From a virus: DNA of 22,325 nt. Below are positions 1-8,094 of this stretch, piece by piece (within the stretch, counting starts at the first letter, position 1; every line of letters begins with the position of its first letter). Both the position numbers and the translations under genes were made by a program. Below the pieces are notes generated by a model. The model was not told where the DNA came from. It made no database searches and saw nothing but the letters and a program-made list of their open reading frames with translations. The DNA lies in the IMG/VR virus record IMGVR_UViG_3300032298_001112, positions 1 through 22,325 of that record, one strand, 5' to 3'.

Positions 1-2
1 AG

Positions 3-968
3 GAACCTGAATTTATTAAACCATATTTTGGTTTACGTTTATTTCCAGTATGGCACGTTGGTACAGATTATTTATCTGAAATTGCTAAAAATTGGTATGA
101 TTATTTAATATCTAAAGGTGTTGTATTTCATTGGGAAACTAAAGTAGAATCTATTGATTTTAAAAATAACCGAGCTTACACACATAATGCCGATATCACA
201 TATGATGAACTTATTTTCGGTGTAGGCAAATCAGGTATTGACTTTGCTCAAGAATTAGCAAACGAATACAAACTCCCAGATGAACCTAAATCAGTACAAA
301 TTGGTGTTCGATTTGAAGCACCACAAGAACACTTCCAAAAACTAATCGATATTTCATATGACTTTAAGTTGTATAGAAAATTTGATGATGAAGGAGTATC
401 ATTACGTTCATTCTGTACAAATAATAATGCTGCTTATGTTGCTGTAGAGGAAACATATGGAGATCACAGTTACAATGGTCACGCTAAAAAAGATGAAGCT
501 TATAGAAACAACATGACTAATTTTGGTATCTTGATGGAAATTAATGGTATTGAAGATCCGTTTACTTGGTCACGTGAAGTTGTAAATAAATTACAATCAA
601 ACGGAACTGGTTTATATTATAGTCCATCTCGTACACCATCAACTACATCTGAAGGTAATGATGTGACTTCAACTCAAATTAGTTTAGATACACTCACTCA
701 TGTTGTAGAACCAGCAATGGGTGGTTATTTTAAATATGTTATGGACTTTATTATGGATATGAAAAAAGTATTCCCTACACTTGGAGATGATTGGGGTATG
801 TATATTCCTGAAGTAAAATATCTATCACCTGAGGTAAAAGTAGATTATAATAATCTTAGTCTAGTAGATTATCCTAACGTACATTTCGTAGGTGATGCTT
901 TAAGTGCACGTGGTATTACAGTATCAGGAGCACAAGCAATTTATGTAGCAGAAAGTTTTTTAAAATAA
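3..968 (+). CDS. FAD-dependent dehydrogenase, COG2509-like (5' truncated by window edge)
   Basis: The frame is open from base 3 with no start codon in the window, so at least 321 C-terminal residues of a longer protein are visible and the N-terminal dinucleotide-binding part lies upstream. The visible part has a GVGKSG segment after a strand reading DELIF (about 212-239), a GVRFEAP segment, then SFC followed by a long middle domain, and near the end a GDALSARG motif (891-914) that resembles the C-terminal FAD-contacting segment of flavoprotein oxidoreductases. This order fits the uncharacterised FAD-dependent dehydrogenases of COG2509; the substrate is unknown. It ends 5 bases before the kinase gene, so the two are probably co-transcribed. 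Its position beside phage head genes suggests an auxiliary metabolic gene. A TTG at 369 could be read as a start but lies inside this continuous domain. The family call is from remembered motifs, not a search. Confidence 0.72.
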   Translation, partial: EPEFIKPYFGLRLFPVWHVGTDYLSEIAKNWYDYLISKGVVFHWETKVESIDFKNNRAYTHNADITYDELIFGVGKSGIDFAQELANEYKLPDEPKSVQIGVRFEAPQEHFQKLIDISYDFKLYRKFDDEGVSLRSFCTNNNAAYVAVEETYGDHSYNGHAKKDEAYRNNMTNFGILMEINGIEDPFTWSREVVNKLQSNGTGLYYSPSRTPSTTSEGNDVTSTQISLDTLTHVVEPAMGGYFKYVMDFIMDMKKVFPTLGDDWGMYIPEVKYLSPEVKVDYNNLSLVDYPNVHFVGDALSARGITVSGAQAIYVAESFLK

Positions 969-973
969 AAGTT

Positions 974-1504
974 ATGAAAATCGGATTTTGTGGAACAATT
1001 TCAGTTGGTAAAACAACACTAGTTAATGCATTAAGAGAATTACCTGAATTTGCAGACTATGAATTTAGAACAGAGCGTTCAAAATATTTACGTGATTTAG
1101 GTATTCCATTAAACACTGACTCAACATTAAAAGGTCAATTTGTATTTTTAGCTGAGCGTTCAAGTGAATTATATTTAGATAATGTAATTACTGATCGTAC
1201 TGTTATTGATGTAATGGCATTTACGCGTTTAGCACATTCAATTCCATATTATATAGGTGATACGTTAAACGAAGTTGCCGCTCATTTATTGCGCGAATAT
1301 GACTATATTTTTTACGTTTCACCTAATGGTGTTGAATTAGAGGATAATGGAGTACGTGCTATAGATGCAGAATATCGAATGGAAATCGATCAAGAAATTT
1401 GTAAAATTATCGAAAAACACAAAACTAAAATCCCTCATTTTGCTCGACTATCAGGTACTACCGAGGAGAGAATTAAGAAATTGAAACAAGTAATGGGTCT
1501 CTAA
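974..1504 (+). CDS. NadR-like P-loop ATPase/kinase (AAA_28 type)
   Basis: This 176-residue protein starts with a strand and a perfect Walker A, GTISVGKT (residues 7-14). A DR pair at 74-75 sits where small-molecule kinases of this fold carry their DRT/DRS motif, and a lid-like segment with GVR and EYR lies at about 126-135. This pattern matches the AAA_28 family, whose best-known member is the C-terminal ribosylnicotinamide kinase domain of NadR in NAD salvage. Phage copies are usually stand-alone domains of this size. I infer a nucleoside or nucleotide kinase role, possibly in NAD metabolism, but the substrate is not visible in sequence. It follows the FAD dehydrogenase by 5 bases, and its stop codon abuts a promoter-like element. 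No Shine-Dalgarno sequence precedes the start. Confidence 0.75.
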   Translation: MKIGFCGTISVGKTTLVNALRELPEFADYEFRTERSKYLRDLGIPLNTDSTLKGQFVFLAERSSELYLDNVITDRTVIDVMAFTRLAHSIPYYIGDTLNEVAAHLLREYDYIFYVSPNGVELEDNGVRAIDAEYRMEIDQEICKIIEKHKTKIPHFARLSGTTEERIKKLKQVMGL

Positions 1505-1518
1505 TATTTATAAATAAA
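1504..1518 (+). promoter_or_regulatory. Candidate late promoter, ATATTTATAAATAAA
   Basis: The core TATTTATAAATA (1505-1516) is a perfect palindrome and contains the T4 late-promoter box TATAAATA at 1509-1516. The same 15 bases recur at 6711-6725. If TATAAATA is centred on -10, transcription would start about 5 bases before the ATG at 1527, giving an almost leaderless message. Because the core is palindromic, the direction cannot be read from it alone. Confidence 0.6.
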
Positions 1519-1526
1519 ATTAGACA

Positions 1527-2477
1527 ATGAAAAAATCTCGTTTACTCGAAATCATACGTGAAGAAGTAACCGGAGCCCTAGATGAAATCCTTTACTCAGG
1601 CCCAGCTTCTTTAAAAGAACCTAAAGTTCAACAAGCTCTTTCAAAAATGCAAGGTGCTGAAAAAGCAGATGCTATAAAAGGAATTACAACTGGAGCAAAT
1701 CCTCTTAACCTCGAAGAAAAAATAAAAAAAATAGCTGAAAAATACCAACTTGATGAAGAAACCATCAATGAAATGGCTAGTATTAAACAGTTAAAAAGCG
1801 AATTAGCAAGACAAGGAAAAGAAGCCGAATTAAAAGCGGTTACTGATGCAGAACGTGCTGCTTTAGATACTTTAAAAGCAGACCCTACAATTACCTCAGA
1901 TGGACGATTAAAAGGATACGTTCCTACACTTAAAAAAGAATTGTTAAATACACATAATATCAAATTACAAGATTTATTATCTAAAGTAGCTGGTAAAGCT
2001 GAAGATGATGGTGTTAAATTTAGCAGCGATATTGCTACTAATACAATTGAAAAAGATGCTGCCAATCAATTAACTGGAAAAGAACCAGGACAACGTGGTA
2101 GAAAAGCAGATCCTAACAAACCTGAAAAACCAGCTTCTACAGGTAAAAAAGGAAGACCAGCAGGTGAACCTAAAGCAAAAGTAGCTACTCGTACACCTGG
2201 AGATGATGGATTTGATAAAATAGAATATTCAGATGTAGATGGTGAAGATAAAGAAGCAACACAAAATATAGGTAGTGATTCAACCGCAAAAGAATTAGGT
2301 ACTTTAGCTACAGGTAAAGAAGACACATTCAACAGAATTTTAGGTTTAGTTACAAAATATAAAGATGATAAAGCTAAAGTTGATGCTTTTATTTCTAAAG
2401 CCGAAAACGAATATAAACTCCCAGTTTCATTATTAAAACAATTAAAACTCGCCGCTGGTAGAGATGTTGAAATATGA
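1527..2477 (+). CDS. Unknown phage protein with basic AT-hook-like linker
   Basis: I do not recognise this 316-residue protein. It is highly charged and mostly helical in composition. The first 20 residues form a likely amphipathic helix (LLEIIREEV). Residues 62-115 are rich in K, E, A and L and could form a coiled coil. Residues 186-218 form a basic, Pro/Gly-rich linker with two cores, RGRKADP and KKGRPAG, that resemble AT-hooks. The C-terminal 60 residues are again helical. No signal peptide or membrane segment is seen. It follows a promoter-like element and overlaps the next gene by four bases (ATGA at 2474). Lying two genes before the large terminase, and possibly DNA-binding, it could be a packaging or virion protein; T4 keeps its small terminase just before gene 17, but length and sequence give no direct support for that role. 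Confidence 0.7.
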   Translation: MKKSRLLEIIREEVTGALDEILYSGPASLKEPKVQQALSKMQGAEKADAIKGITTGANPLNLEEKIKKIAEKYQLDEETINEMASIKQLKSELARQGKEAELKAVTDAERAALDTLKADPTITSDGRLKGYVPTLKKELLNTHNIKLQDLLSKVAGKAEDDGVKFSSDIATNTIEKDAANQLTGKEPGQRGRKADPNKPEKPASTGKKGRPAGEPKAKVATRTPGDDGFDKIEYSDVDGEDKEATQNIGSDSTAKELGTLATGKEDTFNRILGLVTKYKDDKAKVDAFISKAENEYKLPVSLLKQLKLAAGRDVEI

Positions 2478-2839
2478 TCCAAGATAAAACATTCCAACTA
2501 AAGCTATCCCATCTTATTATAGGTGGGATACTTTTATTGTTACTAGTATTTTTATTTAAATGTGATGTTGAAAAACCTACACCAACTGACAAATACGAAA
2601 AACAAAAACAGGAAATTGAGCGACTAAAAAATAATATTGAAGTATTAAAATTTGGTCAAAAAGTTTTAAACAAACAACTCGATCAACAAAATCATATTGT
2701 TGATTCATTAAATATAGAAATTAAACACACCGAAAAAGAGCTACAAACAACACGCACCTATTATGGCAACAAAATTAAAGATCTTACTAGTGCTTCTAAT
2801 ACTGAGCTCGAGCAGTTTTTCTCAGACCGTTACAGATAA
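2474..2839 (+). CDS. Small membrane-anchored coiled-coil protein, possible i-spanin
   Basis: This 121-residue protein has a short N-terminal tail, one strongly hydrophobic segment (about residues 13-28, including GGILLLLLVFLF), then a long polar helix rich in K, E, Q and N from about residue 38 to the end. That layout, an N-terminal signal anchor followed by a periplasmic coiled coil, is that of Rz-type inner-membrane spanins, which help disrupt the outer membrane at the end of infection. It begins inside the stop codon of the previous gene (ATGA). Its last 77 bases are read in another frame as the start of the next gene, as in many Rz/Rz1 pairs. No endolysin or holin is visible in the window, so the lysis role is an inference from topology and overlap. 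It could instead be a host membrane modifier. Confidence 0.65.
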   Translation: MIQDKTFQLKLSHLIIGGILLLLLVFLFKCDVEKPTPTDKYEKQKQEIERLKNNIEVLKFGQKVLNKQLDQQNHIVDSLNIEIKHTEKELQTTRTYYGNKIKDLTSASNTELEQFFSDRYR

Positions 2840-3191
2840 AATTTGTTTTTCACACGATAAAGCACGAACTATTGCAATTGACCTTACACGAGGTGATTCA
2901 GCTATTGCTGAATTGAAAGTTGTAAACAAGATGGTATGGCAGTTAAATGAAAAAATTGACGCCAAAGATAGCACAATTAGTATTTACGTATCTAAAGAAA
3001 AAAATTATCTTAAGCAAGTAGCAGACTATGAAAAGATTGTTACTGTACAAGATACTGTAATTAAAGGATTAGAAAAAGACGTTAAAGATCTAACTCGCAA
3101 AAACACTAACTTAAAGAAAGGTATTAAATGGTTAGGTGGAGGATTCGTGTCTTCCATACTTATTCTTCTTACATTTACCATAATTAAGTAA
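2763..3191 (+). CDS. Secreted, C-terminally anchored protein, possible spanin partner
   Basis: The 142-residue product opens with a typical signal peptide: MATKLK, a hydrophobic core LLVLLIL, then SSSSFSQ with likely cleavage before Q21. Signal peptides ending in SQ or AQ are common in Bacteroidota. A coiled-coil-prone middle follows (about 40-118), and the C-terminus is a second hydrophobic helix (about 124-141, GGGFVSSILILLTFTII). There is no lipobox cysteine, so it is not a classical Rz1 lipoprotein. Two membrane-interacting ends joined by a coiled coil recall a spanin that bridges the envelope. The start at 2763 is required for the signal peptide, so the 77-base overlap with the previous gene is real dual coding. 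Its stop codon TAA shares its last base with the terminase ATG. Confidence 0.65.
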   Translation: MATKLKILLVLLILSSSSFSQTVTDKICFSHDKARTIAIDLTRGDSAIAELKVVNKMVWQLNEKIDAKDSTISIYVSKEKNYLKQVADYEKIVTVQDTVIKGLEKDVKDLTRKNTNLKKGIKWLGGGFVSSILILLTFTIIK

Positions 3192-4792
3192 TGGAAGAAA
3201 AAAGTTTAAAACAAGTTGTCCGCGAGGAGTATATAAAGTGTGCCCAATCACCGGCATATTTTATGAAAAAATACTGCCAGATCCAGCATCCGAAGCGTGG
3301 GCGAATGCCTTTTAACCTTTACCCATTCCAAGAAAAAGTACTTACTCTATTTCAAGAAAATCCTTACTCAATAGTACTTAAATCTCGCCAGTTAGGTATC
3401 TCAACATTATCTGCAGGTTATTCTTTATGGTTAATGATATTCCATGAAGATAAAAACGTACTTTGTATTGCAACAAAACAGGAAACCGCTAAAAATATGG
3501 TTACCAAGGTAAAATTCATGTATGAAAATTTACCTTCTTGGTTAAAATTTGCAAATAAACCCGACGAAGCAAACAAATTAACACTTCGACTACCAAATGG
3601 ATCTCAAATTAAAGCAGTTGGTGCATCTGCAGATGCAGGTCGATCAGAAGCCGTTTCTTTATTGATTATAGATGAGGCCGCCTTTATTCACAACATTGGT
3701 GAGATTTGGGCCTCAGCTCAACAAACCTTAGCTACTGGTGGTGGATGTATCGCTTTATCTACACCTTATGGTACTGGTAACTGGTTTCATAAAACATGGG
3801 TTGCTGCTGAAATGGGTGAAAATAGTTTCTTACCTATTAGATTACCTTGGCAAGTACATCCTGAACGAGATCAATCATGGAGAGACCAACAAGATGCTGA
3901 TTTAGGTATTCGAATGGCAGCTCAAGAATGTGACTGTGACTTTACAACATCGGGTGATACAGTATTCACCCCTGAAGATATTACTTTTTACGAACAATTT
4001 CACGTGAAAGAACCTCTAGAAAAACGTGGTATTGATCAAAATCTATGGATTTGGGAACCAGCGGATTATTCGAGGAGTTATCTGATCGTAGCTGATGTAG
4101 CGCGTGGCGATGGCAAGGATTATTCGGCGTTTCACATCTTTGATGTCGAAACATTCACTCAGGTAGGTGAATATAAGGGCCAAATTAATACAAAAGATTA
4201 TGGACATTTACTAGTAAGCATTGCAACGGAATACAACAATGCCTTATTAGCAGTCGAAAATCAAAGCGTAGGTTGGTCAACCGTACAAACCATTTTAGAC
4301 AGAGGTTATCAAAATTTCTATTATTCACCAAAAGGTGGAGCAAATAATGTAGATTCTTTCTTTGATCCTTATATGGATCACAGTAAAATGACCCCAGGCT
4401 TTACAATGTCGAATACAACTCGCCCCATAGCAATTGGAAAATTTCAAGAAGCTGTTATGGATAAAGGAGTTGTTTTTTATTCTGCTCGTTTAATGGAGGA
4501 AATGAAAGTATTTATATGGAGAAATGGCAGAGCAGAAGCACAACAAGGATACAATGATGACCTAGTAATGGCATTTTGTATTGGCTGTTACTTACGTGAA
4601 ACCGCATTTAAACTTAGAACAAGTAATATGGAAATGACTAAAAGTATGTTAAATGGTATAGGTAATTCTCGTACTACATATGCTGGAGGTTATTCCAATG
4701 GGCCTAGTTATGCTGATAAGTATAACAATAACCCATTTCAAATAGACAACCCTTACTCAAACGGCAAAGAAGACATTTCTTGGCTTATATAA
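3191..4792 (+). CDS. 17: Terminase large subunit, T4 gp17-like
   Basis: This is the 533-residue DNA-packaging motor, an ATPase joined to a headful nuclease. The ATPase domain shows a Walker-A-like SRQLGIST (65-72), Walker B LLIIDEAAF (157-165) and coupling motif ALSTPYGTGN (188-197). The nuclease domain has the three acidic clusters of gp17: D302 in ADVARG, E356 in AVEN, and D456/D457 in YNDDL. T4 gp17 reads SRQLGKT at its Walker A, so the usual lysine is isoleucine here, and the nearest lysine is K64 just upstream. I recall the same GIST variant in marine T4-like phages. The length is slightly under that of T4 gp17. It lies 8 bases before the portal gene, with which its product would dock. 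The N-terminus (KQVVREEY) resembles the helix that opens the protein encoded at 1527. Confidence 0.95.
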   Translation: MEEKSLKQVVREEYIKCAQSPAYFMKKYCQIQHPKRGRMPFNLYPFQEKVLTLFQENPYSIVLKSRQLGISTLSAGYSLWLMIFHEDKNVLCIATKQETAKNMVTKVKFMYENLPSWLKFANKPDEANKLTLRLPNGSQIKAVGASADAGRSEAVSLLIIDEAAFIHNIGEIWASAQQTLATGGGCIALSTPYGTGNWFHKTWVAAEMGENSFLPIRLPWQVHPERDQSWRDQQDADLGIRMAAQECDCDFTTSGDTVFTPEDITFYEQFHVKEPLEKRGIDQNLWIWEPADYSRSYLIVADVARGDGKDYSAFHIFDVETFTQVGEYKGQINTKDYGHLLVSIATEYNNALLAVENQSVGWSTVQTILDRGYQNFYYSPKGGANNVDSFFDPYMDHSKMTPGFTMSNTTRPIAIGKFQEAVMDKGVVFYSARLMEEMKVFIWRNGRAEAQQGYNDDLVMAFCIGCYLRETAFKLRTSNMEMTKSMLNGIGNSRTTYAGGYSNGPSYADKYNNNPFQIDNPYSNGKEDISWLI

Positions 4793-4800
4793 AATAGAAT

Positions 4801-6699
4801 ATGGCAGATACAGGATTATTTACACGATTAAGACGACTATTTTCAACTGATGTTATCATTCGAAACGAAGGAGATAACCAATTGAAAGTATTTGATATAA
4901 ACAAAATCCAAATTTCAGGTGAATACGAAACTAATGCGTTAGTAGATAGATTCAATCGTATCTATACTAACTCACACACCTCAATTTATGGATATCAAAG
5001 CAGCTTTAATTACCAAACTTTACGCCCCACACTTTATTCCGAATATGATTCAATGGATACAGATGCTATCATTGCTTCTGCCTTAGATATCTTATCTGAT
5101 GAAAGTACATTACGTAATGATATGGGTGAAGTGTTACAAATTCGCTCATCTGATGAAGATGTACAAAAAATTCTATACAATTTATTCTATGATGTATTAA
5201 ATGTAGAATTTAACTTATGGCCTTGGATTCGTAATATGTTGAAATATGGTGATTTCTTTTTAAAACTAGAAATTGCTGAAAAATTTGGTGTGTATAATGT
5301 AATTCCTTACAATGCATTCCATATTGAAAGACAAGACGGATACGATAAAGATCACCCAAATTCAGTACGTTTTCGCTTTGACCCCGATGGTATTTCATCA
5401 CCTTCAGATTATGGTTATTATAATGTTCCAAACTCTGGTGGTCAAGCAAATTCAATATATTTTGACAATTATGAAATGGCACATTTCCGTTTATTAACGG
5501 ATACTAACTTTTTACCTTATGGTAGATCATATTTAGAGCCTGCTCGTAAATTATTTAAACAATATATTATGATGGAGGATGCGATGTTGATTCACCGTAT
5601 TGTTCGCGCACCTGAAAAACGTATATTCTATATCAATGTTGGAAACATTGCACCTGCTGAGGTAGAAAACTTCATGCAGAAAACAATTTCCAAAATGAAA
5701 CGTACTCCTTATATTGACCAACAAACTGGTGATTATAACTTGAAGTACAACATGCAAAACCTACTTGAAGACTTCTACATCCCAGTACGTGGTAATGATC
5801 AAGCAACTAAAATTGATAATTTAGCAGGTTTACAGTGGCAAGGTATTGAAGACGTTACCTACTTACGTGATAAATTATTTGCTGCCCTTAAGGTGCCTAA
5901 AGCATTTATGGGTTACGAAAAAGATTTGACTGGTAAAGCTACATTAGCTGCTGAAGATATTCGATTTGCACGTACAATTGAACGTATTCAACGTATTGTA
6001 GTATCTGAGTTGACTAAAATTGCATTGGTTCACTTATATGCTCAAGGATATCGTAACGAAAGCATGACAAACTTTGAATTATCATTAACTACACCTTCAA
6101 TTATTTACGATCAAGAAAGAGTAGCATTAATGAAAGAAAAAGTTGATCTAGCTACTCAGATGATGGAAAATAAAATCCTTCCTACTGATTGGATCTATGA
6201 AAACTTATTCCATTTAAGTGAAGATCAATATGATGAATATAGAGACTTACTTTTACAAGATGCCAAACGTAAATTCCGTATTGCACAAATTGAAAATGAA
6301 GGTAATGATCCACTTGAAACTGGAAAATCTTATGGTACTCCACATGATTTAGCTTCTTTGTATGGTAGAGGCAGATATGAAGCAACTAATGTACCTTTAG
6401 GTTATGATGAAGATGCTGAATTAGGCCGACCAGAAGAAAAGGTAACCGATAAAAATACCCAAGATAATGCTCTTGGAAAAGACAGACTTGGAACAGACGG
6501 TATTAAAAAAGACGGAGATGAATCAAATTCAATTAAACCTCAATATAAAGGTAACAGTCCATTAGCTCTTGAAACTAAAGGTAAACCTAATCCTAACAAA
6601 AGAATGTTTAACGATATCAAAAACCAACACAAACAAATGATTTTTGAATCAGACATTAGGGGGAATTCACTATTAGATGAATCACAAATACGAGAGTAA
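4801..6699 (+). CDS. 20: Portal protein, T4 gp20-like
   Basis: This 632-residue protein forms the dodecameric ring at the unique capsid vertex through which DNA enters and leaves and on which the prohead is nucleated. Recognisable gp20 features are a DTDAIIASALDILSDE helix (about 86-101), WPWIRNMLKYGDFFLKLE (about 140-157), and the clip-to-stem region VPKAFMGYEKDLTGKATLA (about 365-383) followed by ARTIERIQR. It is about 100 residues longer than T4 gp20. Most of the excess is a hydrophilic, probably disordered tail from about residue 510 onward, rich in K, N, D and G. No Shine-Dalgarno sequence is present; the leader is AAAATAGAAT. The position directly after the terminase differs from T4, where sheath and tube genes 18 and 19 intervene. 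Confidence 0.93.
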   Translation: MADTGLFTRLRRLFSTDVIIRNEGDNQLKVFDINKIQISGEYETNALVDRFNRIYTNSHTSIYGYQSSFNYQTLRPTLYSEYDSMDTDAIIASALDILSDESTLRNDMGEVLQIRSSDEDVQKILYNLFYDVLNVEFNLWPWIRNMLKYGDFFLKLEIAEKFGVYNVIPYNAFHIERQDGYDKDHPNSVRFRFDPDGISSPSDYGYYNVPNSGGQANSIYFDNYEMAHFRLLTDTNFLPYGRSYLEPARKLFKQYIMMEDAMLIHRIVRAPEKRIFYINVGNIAPAEVENFMQKTISKMKRTPYIDQQTGDYNLKYNMQNLLEDFYIPVRGNDQATKIDNLAGLQWQGIEDVTYLRDKLFAALKVPKAFMGYEKDLTGKATLAAEDIRFARTIERIQRIVVSELTKIALVHLYAQGYRNESMTNFELSLTTPSIIYDQERVALMKEKVDLATQMMENKILPTDWIYENLFHLSEDQYDEYRDLLLQDAKRKFRIAQIENEGNDPLETGKSYGTPHDLASLYGRGRYEATNVPLGYDEDAELGRPEEKVTDKNTQDNALGKDRLGTDGIKKDGDESNSIKPQYKGNSPLALETKGKPNPNKRMFNDIKNQHKQMIFESDIRGNSLLDESQIRE

Positions 6700-6710
6700 G
6701 GAAATTCTAT

Positions 6711-6725
6711 ATATTTATAAATAAA
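6711..6725 (+). promoter_or_regulatory. Candidate late promoter, ATATTTATAAATAAA
   Basis: Fifteen bases identical to 1504-1518, lying between the portal stop and the ATG at 6741. The T4 late box TATAAATA is at 6716-6723. With that box at -10, transcription would start near 6729 and leave a leader of about 12 bases. Confidence 0.62.
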
Positions 6726-6740
6726 CAAATATTTACAAGA

Positions 6741-7604
6741 ATGCAAGTTAAACATTCAAAGTATAAAAATACGGGTATCCTCTTTGAACTTTTAGTTCGC
6801 CAGATCACCACAGACACACTGGATGGAAAGGATTCCCCGGCTAAAGATATACTTAAAAAATATTTCGTTAAGTCGGAATTGGGTCGTGAGTATAAGTTAT
6901 ATGAAACGTTACTTAAAAGAACATCATTAACTGAAGGTAAAGCAAACGTTGTAGTAGATACATTAATCGAATCTTCTAAAACATTAAATAGAGGAGCTAT
7001 TAAACGTCAAAAATATAATTTGATTAGCGAGATTCAAAAACACTATGATTTAAACGAGTTTTTTAATCACAAGCTACCAAACTATAAAATGTTTGCTGCA
7101 TTCTATACGTTAACTGAAATCGCAAGTGCTCAACATACTATTGATCCTGATCAAGCTATTAACAATAAAGTAACTATTTTAGAGCATTTAACCGCTGCTA
7201 AAATTACTGAAAGTAAAGTACGTGATGAGGTAATGGGTGAATTTGAAAAAGCGGATAAAGATGTTCGTTTTCTAGCGTATAAAATGGTATTAGAAAGTTT
7301 TAATACAAAATATAACGATTTACACCCCCGTCAAAAAGAAATTCTTAAAGAATTTATTACTTCGGTTGATAATAAACCACGTTTAAAAGAATTTTATACT
7401 GCTAAAGTAGTTGAAATTAAAGAAGAATTAACTGCATTAAATGCTCATACTAAAAATGAAGCAACCAAAATAAAAATCAACGAAATTATCAATATTATCC
7501 AAATACCAGCTAAAACAGCTAAAATTACTGATAATGATTTAGTTGACTTGTTACAGTATTATGATTTAATTAACGAGTTAGAAACTGTAAATGGAAAAAA
7601 TTAA
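6741..7604 (+). CDS. Unknown helical protein downstream of portal
   Basis: I cannot assign this 287-residue protein to a named family. It is soluble-looking, with no signal peptide or membrane span, and is rich in K, E, L, I and N with alternating helical stretches throughout. The N-terminus reads KYKNTGILFELLVRQITTD, a well-formed amphipathic helix that is the most motif-like part. It follows a candidate late promoter and overlaps the next gene by 14 bases, which suggests coupled translation. It sits between portal and prohead protease, where T4 has the small core genes 67 and 68, so a prohead core or internal head role is a reasonable guess, but sequence similarity to gp67 or gp68 is not apparent to me. 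Confidence 0.7.
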   Translation: MQVKHSKYKNTGILFELLVRQITTDTLDGKDSPAKDILKKYFVKSELGREYKLYETLLKRTSLTEGKANVVVDTLIESSKTLNRGAIKRQKYNLISEIQKHYDLNEFFNHKLPNYKMFAAFYTLTEIASAQHTIDPDQAINNKVTILEHLTAAKITESKVRDEVMGEFEKADKDVRFLAYKMVLESFNTKYNDLHPRQKEILKEFITSVDNKPRLKEFYTAKVVEIKEELTALNAHTKNEATKIKINEIINIIQIPAKTAKITDNDLVDLLQYYDLINELETVNGKN

Positions 7605-8094
7605 AGACATAATTCGCAAGAAACTAGCAGAAATGAGCGCTACCGGAATGGGTGGTGCTTCATTTACTTCTGGTCAAGGAATGAATTATGCTACCCCAAA
7701 GGCATTTAAAAAAACAAAAAATATTAAAGAAGGTCCCGGAGCAACTTTGGGAATGGGTCCAAGTGCTGGTCCTGAAGGTGTTAAAAATAATGCTTATGTA
7801 AAGCAGTTTAAATATACACTAGTACCTAAAAATCCTAAACCAAAGTCATTTGATATTAAAAAACTTTGGGAAGATGAAACACTAAACGAAATGAATGATG
7901 TTCAAAAAAGACGCATTGCTTCGTTAGACGAAATTGAAGAATTAATGAACGAAATTCAACCATTAGTTTCAAATGCAAAAAATGAAACAGTTGAATTATA
8001 TAGCGGGAATGCTGGTTCATATGATATCAATAAACCAATTGAAATAGTTTTAAGCTATTTAAAAGAAATAAAACAACTCTTATCAGAAAAATAA
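7591..8094 (+). CDS. Unknown head-region protein with capsid-like GGASFTxGQG motif
   Basis: This 167-residue protein has no family I can name. Residues 1-14 form a short charged helix ending in LAE (12-14), which fits the (L/I)xE cleavage pattern of T4-type prohead proteases. Next comes SATGMGGASFTSGQG (16-30) and NYATP, then a Gly/Pro-rich stretch to about residue 70. The C-terminal half (about 95-167) is helical and charged. Residues 12-33 align without gaps to residues 59-80 of the major capsid protein encoded at 11714. The gene starts inside the end of the previous one (14-base overlap), and its stop TAA shares a base with the next ATG. I infer an internal head or core protein that may be processed by the gp21-like protease. 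Confidence 0.72.
   Translation: MEKIKDIIRKKLAEMSATGMGGASFTSGQGMNYATPKAFKKTKNIKEGPGATLGMGPSAGPEGVKNNAYVKQFKYTLVPKNPKPKSFDIKKLWEDETLNEMNDVQKRRIASLDEIEELMNEIQPLVSNAKNETVELYSGNAGSYDINKPIEIVLSYLKEIKQLLSEK

Noticed and set aside
1628-2497. Minus-strand reading frames opposite the gene at 1527
   Set aside because: They lie wholly opposite a well-formed + strand gene, and all other genes in the window are on the + strand.
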